DNA of 9,658 nt from Chitinophagaceae bacterium. Its GTDB lineage: Bacteria > Bacteroidota > Bacteroidia > Chitinophagales > Chitinophagaceae. The stretch is taken from assembly GCA_030151745.1 (NCBI GenBank), contig JASLDA010000077.1:1-9658 (forward strand), in the 5' to 3' direction. The notes under the pieces are model-generated. The model searched no databases and was not told where the DNA came from. It saw only the letters and a program-made list of their open reading frames with translations. Made by a program: the position numbers and the translations under genes. Shown piece by piece: positions 8,201-9,658 of the stretch. Each line of letters begins with the position of its first letter. Position 1 is the stretch's first letter.

Positions 8201-9051
8201 AATGGCCTTACGACGACGAGATCGGCCTGCTGGTGGCGGAGTACAACAAGATGGTGAGCAAGGTGGAGGAAAGCGCGGCCCTGCTGGCCCGCAGCGAGCG
8301 GGAAGGCGCCTTCCGGGAAATGGCCCGGCAGGTGGCGCACGAGATCAAGAACCCGCTCACACCGATGAGCCTGAACGTGCAGTATCTCCAGAAAGCCATC
8401 AAGGCCGGTCAGCCGAACGCCCTGGAGCTGGCCCAGCGTATGACGGACTCCCTGCTGGAGCAGATCAACAACCTTTCGGTCATCGCCTCCGAATTCTCGG
8501 ACTTCGCCCGCGTGGGCTCGCGTCCGGAAGAGATCCTGCTCAACGAGGTAGTGCGCAACGTCGCCGAGCTGTACCTGAACGAGCCGGGCGCCGACGTGAC
8601 CTATATCGGCCCGCAGCGGCAGCTCTGGGTACTGGCCGACCGCAGCCAGCTCGTGCGCATGATCACCAACCTGATGCAGAACGCCGTGCAGTCGATCCCA
8701 CATACCCGGCACGGCAGCATTCGCGCGCGGCTCCAGCCGGTGGGCGACATGGCCCAGATCACCGTGCGCGACAACGGCAGCGGCATCAGCGAAGAAGCCC
8801 AGGCCAAGCTGTTCACGCCCTACTTCACGACCAAGAACTCGGGCACCGGCCTGGGCCTGGCCATGACCCGGCAGATGGTGGAGTCCTGGGGCGGCAGCAT
8901 CAGCTACGAGACAGAGGCCGACGTGGGCACTACCTTCCTGATACGCCTGCCTCTGCGCGTGCCCGAGCACGAACGGGAAGAGCATCACAGCTCAACGGAT
9001 GCCGAGGAAACCCAGCATGACGAGGGCGGTCCGGAGCAGGCTGGCAGCTAA
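5257..9051 (+). CDS. NtrY-like polytopic sensor histidine kinase with three extracytoplasmic modules
   Basis: The protein has 1264 residues from the GTG at 5257, one base after the mazG stop. The open frame reaches back to 5203 inside mazG, but MPRKLPYHILLILAAG is a natural membrane start. Hydropathy suggests helices near 7-24, 207-228, 239-256, 283-304, 322-345, 367-386, 403-417, 422-438, 456-472, 706-727, 757-778 and 932-956. Loops at 305-321, 387-402, 439-455 and 728-756 are Arg/Lys-rich, which fits N-in topology with modules outside at about 25-206, 473-705 and 779-931. A HAMP-like linker (about 955-1008) precedes the HisKA H-box FREMARQVAHEIKNPLTPM with phospho-acceptor His1028. The ATPase domain has the N-box NLMQNAVQ (Asn1142), G1 DNGSG (1172-1176), F-box LFTPYFTTK and G2 GTGLGLA (1196-1202). 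All catalytic motifs are intact. The H-box wording is that of NtrY-type kinases. The ligand is unknown, and no response regulator lies beside it. The stop is at 9049-9051, followed by repeats. Confidence 0.92.
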   Translation: MPRKLPYHILLILAAGLWLLAALGHRASEHRLSPARIAQLLETDLDHRMSELRSIESHQAEMQSWLRSQTLPQGQDWLLKQRDFLLYGYKDDSLIAWTNNTVVPTVIPGLQPRLYRLGNGTYAGYQYPASWLPAGTRLAVLLPVQIRYSLSNQYLRDHFSADLSIDGETVISDTSSAGSAPIRLGGGQLLGYVQPSEGPVISEAPPTWVVCCWIFSLALAFLWMQVLCSDIALRGSPGYAAAIIILTVLAGRLALLRWGYPFNLNETALFSPSLYAGGEFLGSLGDLLFNTLGMLWITAFVAIRVPIRRYFNQENTGRYMRWVVAIAANTLVAGYAILFVWLIRSLVRDSVLPFDNPHLSALDGRSLIGLLIASLLTLSLLLVAGIGRRVAESLLPKFGSQMRACASGIAIMLVALYRELEMPHAMLCCLWLFIYIAGQHYQRFREGRSIFRPSNLFWTIAHCILLTVLLQSYVQQRELVMRRNFAEHIATREDDALEYNFGQVENYLLADSLVRQFFREPSPAMRQDLDERLATLYLNNSFPAYQAEVYFYNNLNTPLFNEDTTRLAQFMSIANSSSPSKITPSLYFRELTVGDHTYLGVIPIPGDHPGVIVLDLAQKKIVAETVLPELLQPAAVNQAERAAGYSYAVYNDGKLVAQTSDYPFPFYTPRGPGEKQFDEHHKLDASTLIYTPDSRRRIVVWHRLGTTAAAITIFSYLLLMRFLLVGVSNLYVASNEWLSRPVRNRLIIAIGLRRRVQLAVMLIVACSFLLIGMVTITFLKRQYANTNKAERQAMMQRVSRAIHEYLRDHGHNEDSASLRSLMAEPQSRYFLGDLANSQKIDINLFDAQGRLCTATQRAIYDQGLQAPLMRPDILDLLKGPDARPLIMVEETIGKLRYISCYTPLKDEQARNAGYLNVPLFYSKRELDEQIGSVIVALINLYAVVFLFSSLLAYVITRWITRAFDVIISQFGNLALHGNEPLQWPYDDEIGLLVAEYNKMVSKVEESAALLARSEREGAFREMARQVAHEIKNPLTPMSLNVQYLQKAIKAGQPNALELAQRMTDSLLEQINNLSVIASEFSDFARVGSRPEEILLNEVVRNVAELYLNEPGADVTYIGPQRQLWVLADRSQLVRMITNLMQNAVQSIPHTRHGSIRARLQPVGDMAQITVRDNGSGISEEAQAKLFTPYFTTKNSGTGLGLAMTRQMVESWGGSISYETEADVGTTFLIRLPLRVPEHEREEHHSSTDAEETQHDEGGPEQAGS

Positions 9052-9151
9052 GAATCCTTGCATCGCGGGATTACTTAAGCGTATCCTAGACTTTCCGTCA
9101 TCCAGAAGTTATGCTGTGCGCAGCAATCATCAGGAGGTTACAGTGAAACTC

Positions 9152-9211
9152 GCGCCGCTTGGTTCATCTCACCCTTCGACTGCGCTCAGGGTGAGATGAA
9201 CCAAGCGGCGC
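9152..9211. repeat. Long hairpin of unit 1 (24-bp perfect stem, 12-nt loop)
   Basis: Left arm 9152-9175 (GCGCCGCTTGG...TCACCCT) and right arm 9188-9211 (AGGGTGA...CCAAGCGGCGC) are exact reverse complements of 24 bases. The loop is TCGACTGCGCTC (9176-9187). The inner part reads CCCT-TCGACTGCGCTC-AGGG, a motif that recurs in many bacterial genomes as a dispersed palindrome. No T-tract follows, so a terminator role is not shown. Confidence 0.85.
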
Positions 9212-9220
9212 TCCCGGAAG

Positions 9221-9287
9221 CTTTTCATGTCGTGGTTCGACTCCGGTTCGCCCGAACCCAAACCTCCGCTCACCATGACATGAAAAG
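9221..9287. repeat. Second hairpin of unit 1 with nested inner hairpin
   Basis: The arms CTTTTCATGTCGTGGT (9221-9236) and ACCATGACATGAAAAG (9272-9287) pair over 16 positions with one G:T wobble. The 35-nt interior begins TCGACTCC and ends CCGCTC, like the loop of the first hairpin but split by an insert. The insert holds GGTTCG (9245-9250) and CGAACC (9253-9258), a small inner hairpin. Another GGTTCG at 9234-9239 could compete for the same CGAACC. Confidence 0.75.
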
Positions 9288-9360
9288 GGAACCGGTTAAC
9301 GAGCTGTCACTGGCAGCTTTTATGCAACGCAGCAATCATTAGGATGTGAGGAAGAAATCT

Positions 9361-9424
9361 GCACTGCTTTTTCCATGTTACCCTGAGCTCTGGTCGAAGG
9401 GCGGCCTGGAAGAAAAAGCAGTGC
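9361..9424. repeat. Long hairpin of unit 2 (13-bp stem, inverted core)
   Basis: The arms GCACTGCTTTTTC (9361-9373) and GAAAAAGCAGTGC (9412-9424) are perfectly complementary. Past a 3-nt bulge the pairing resumes with CCA/TGG. The interior contains CCCTGAGCTCTGGTCGAAGGG split as CCCTGAGC / TCTGG / TCGAAGGG, which is the unit 1 core in reverse orientation. It starts 33 nt after its anchor, exactly as in unit 1, although the arm sequences are unrelated. Confidence 0.75.
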
Positions 9425-9430
9425 TCCGGG

Positions 9431-9500
9431 GCTTTTCATGCCATGGTTCGACTCCGGTTCGCCCGAACCCGAACCTCGGCACACTATGACAGAAAAAGAG
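9431..9500. repeat. Second hairpin of unit 2 (degenerate copy)
   Basis: This copy of the 9221-9287 element begins GCTTTTCATGCCATGGTTCG and keeps the nested GGTTCG/CGAACC hairpin (9456-9469). The outer right arm (ACTATGACAGAAAAAG) pairs only imperfectly with the left, with several mismatches and an extra A. It is therefore a decayed or loosely paired version of the unit 1 hairpin. Confidence 0.65.
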
Positions 9501-9552
9501 GTTCACGTAACGATCCGTCACTGACAGCAAGGAGAACAATGCCGAGTCCCGA

Positions 9553-9658
9553 TTATACAAGCTAAGGCACCCGGTCCGCTGCAAACTGCCCACTGCAAAC
9601 TTGTATAAGCTAAAGGCTAACTATGCTAAGGCTCCCGATCCACTGCAAACTGCAAACT
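9553..9658. repeat. 64-nt direct repeat with ACTGCAA heptads, runs off the window
   Basis: The segments 9561-9589 and 9625-9653 match at 26 of 29 positions, starting GCTAAGGC and ending CTGCAAACTGC, with a period of 64. CTGCAAACT occurs four times (9579, 9593, 9643, 9650), and the last two lie 7 bases apart as ACTGCAA heptads. An inverted pair TTATACAAG (9553-9561) / CTTGTATAA (9600-9608) encloses the first copy, and a degenerate AGCTAAAGGCTAA follows it. The array is cut by the window edge, so its full size is unknown. Confidence 0.7.

Larger units (their letters stand above)
9095..9530. repeat. Two tandem ~210-nt structured repeat units
   Basis: Three anchors recur with constant spacing. 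CGCAGCAATCAT occurs at 9119-9130 and 9328-9339 (209 apart). A 27-base identical block starting TGGTTCGACTCCGG occurs at 9233-9259 and 9444-9470 (211 apart). TAACG-nnnn-GTCACTG-CAGC occurs at 9297-9317 and 9508-9528 (211 apart). The TTATGC...CGCAGC lead is also shared (from about 9109 and 9320), and a degenerate CCGTCA...TTATGC before the first unit hints at a third, older copy. Each unit contains a long-arm hairpin that begins exactly 33 nt after the first anchor, then a second hairpin around the identical block. It is therefore a tandem duplication with diverged hairpin arms. Confidence 0.8.
9052..9658. other. Non-coding, repeat-dense region downstream of the kinase
   Basis: These roughly 600 bases hold no credible gene. 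The short open frames here are broken up by hairpin arms and have no family features. The region consists of a short lead-in with a weak AATCC/GGATT pair, two tandem units of about 210 nt each carrying two hairpins, and a 64-nt-period direct repeat that continues past the window edge. Composition shifts from coding-type GC richness to lower GC toward the right end. A promoter for a gene beyond the window could lie here, but none is recognisable. Confidence 0.8.

Noticed and set aside
5305..8988. Open frame of 1227 residues on the minus strand opposite the kinase
   Set aside because: It is fully antisense to a gene with intact kinase motifs. Its translation is rich in His, Gln, Gly, Asp and Val with no domain features, typical of a shadow frame created by GC-rich codon use.
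8999..9199. Small plus-strand frame of 66 residues overlapping the kinase 3' end
   Set aside because: It overlaps the kinase tail, shows no recognisable family feature, and its last third is the arm and loop of the 9152-9211 hairpin.
9233..9259. tRNA gene based on the GGTTCGACTCC T-loop-like motif
   Set aside because: No acceptor stem, D-arm or anticodon arm can be formed around it, and the surrounding pairing is a simple long hairpin.
9378..9593. Minus-strand frame of 71 residues in the repeat region
   Set aside because: It lies entirely in duplicated hairpin sequence. The other repeat unit does not preserve the frame, and there is no family resemblance.
9095..9658. CRISPR array
   Set aside because: The repeats are about 210 nt and 64 nt apart, imperfect, with internal hairpins and no regular short repeat/unique spacer alternation. 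No cas gene is seen.

Overview
The window is about 60% GC and looks like the chromosome of a high-GC Bacteroidota, probably of the Chitinophagales/Sphingobacteriales type. This rests on the style of the MreC N-terminus, a large NtrY-like polytopic kinase, weak or absent Shine-Dalgarno sequences, and heptad-based intergenic repeats. The taxonomic call is an inference from recognised protein families, not a search result. The window holds mostly core genes. The least explained parts are the gaps between genes.

Left (2-2428, + strand): the cell-shape operon mreB (5' truncated by the window edge), mreC and mreD. MreB is the actin-like cytoskeletal filament, and MreC and MreD are its membrane partners in the elongasome. 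The mreB-mreC gap is filled by a heptad repeat element that runs into the apparent start of mreC. A perfect 54-nt palindrome (2438-2491) lies directly after mreD, and no mrdA (PBP2) or rodA gene follows.

Middle (2488-4484): a convergent minus-strand gene for a polytopic membrane protein of GT-C glycosyltransferase type, then a divergent gap of about 310 bases.

Right (4485-9051, + strand): mazG (nucleoside triphosphate pyrophosphohydrolase), then, one base after its stop, a 1264-residue sensor histidine kinase. The kinase has about 12 membrane segments, three extracytoplasmic modules and a complete NtrY-like kinase core. No response regulator is visible beside it.

Far right (9052-9658): about 600 non-coding bases packed with structured repeats. 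Two tandem units of about 210 nt each carry two hairpins. The first hairpin sits at the same offset in both units, but its arms are unrelated in sequence while each remains self-complementary. Next comes a 64-nt-period direct repeat with ACTGCAA heptads that runs off the window. This structured array is the best candidate here for something undescribed. It is probably a dispersed palindromic repeat family or a structured RNA, and I see no protein-coding system attached to it.
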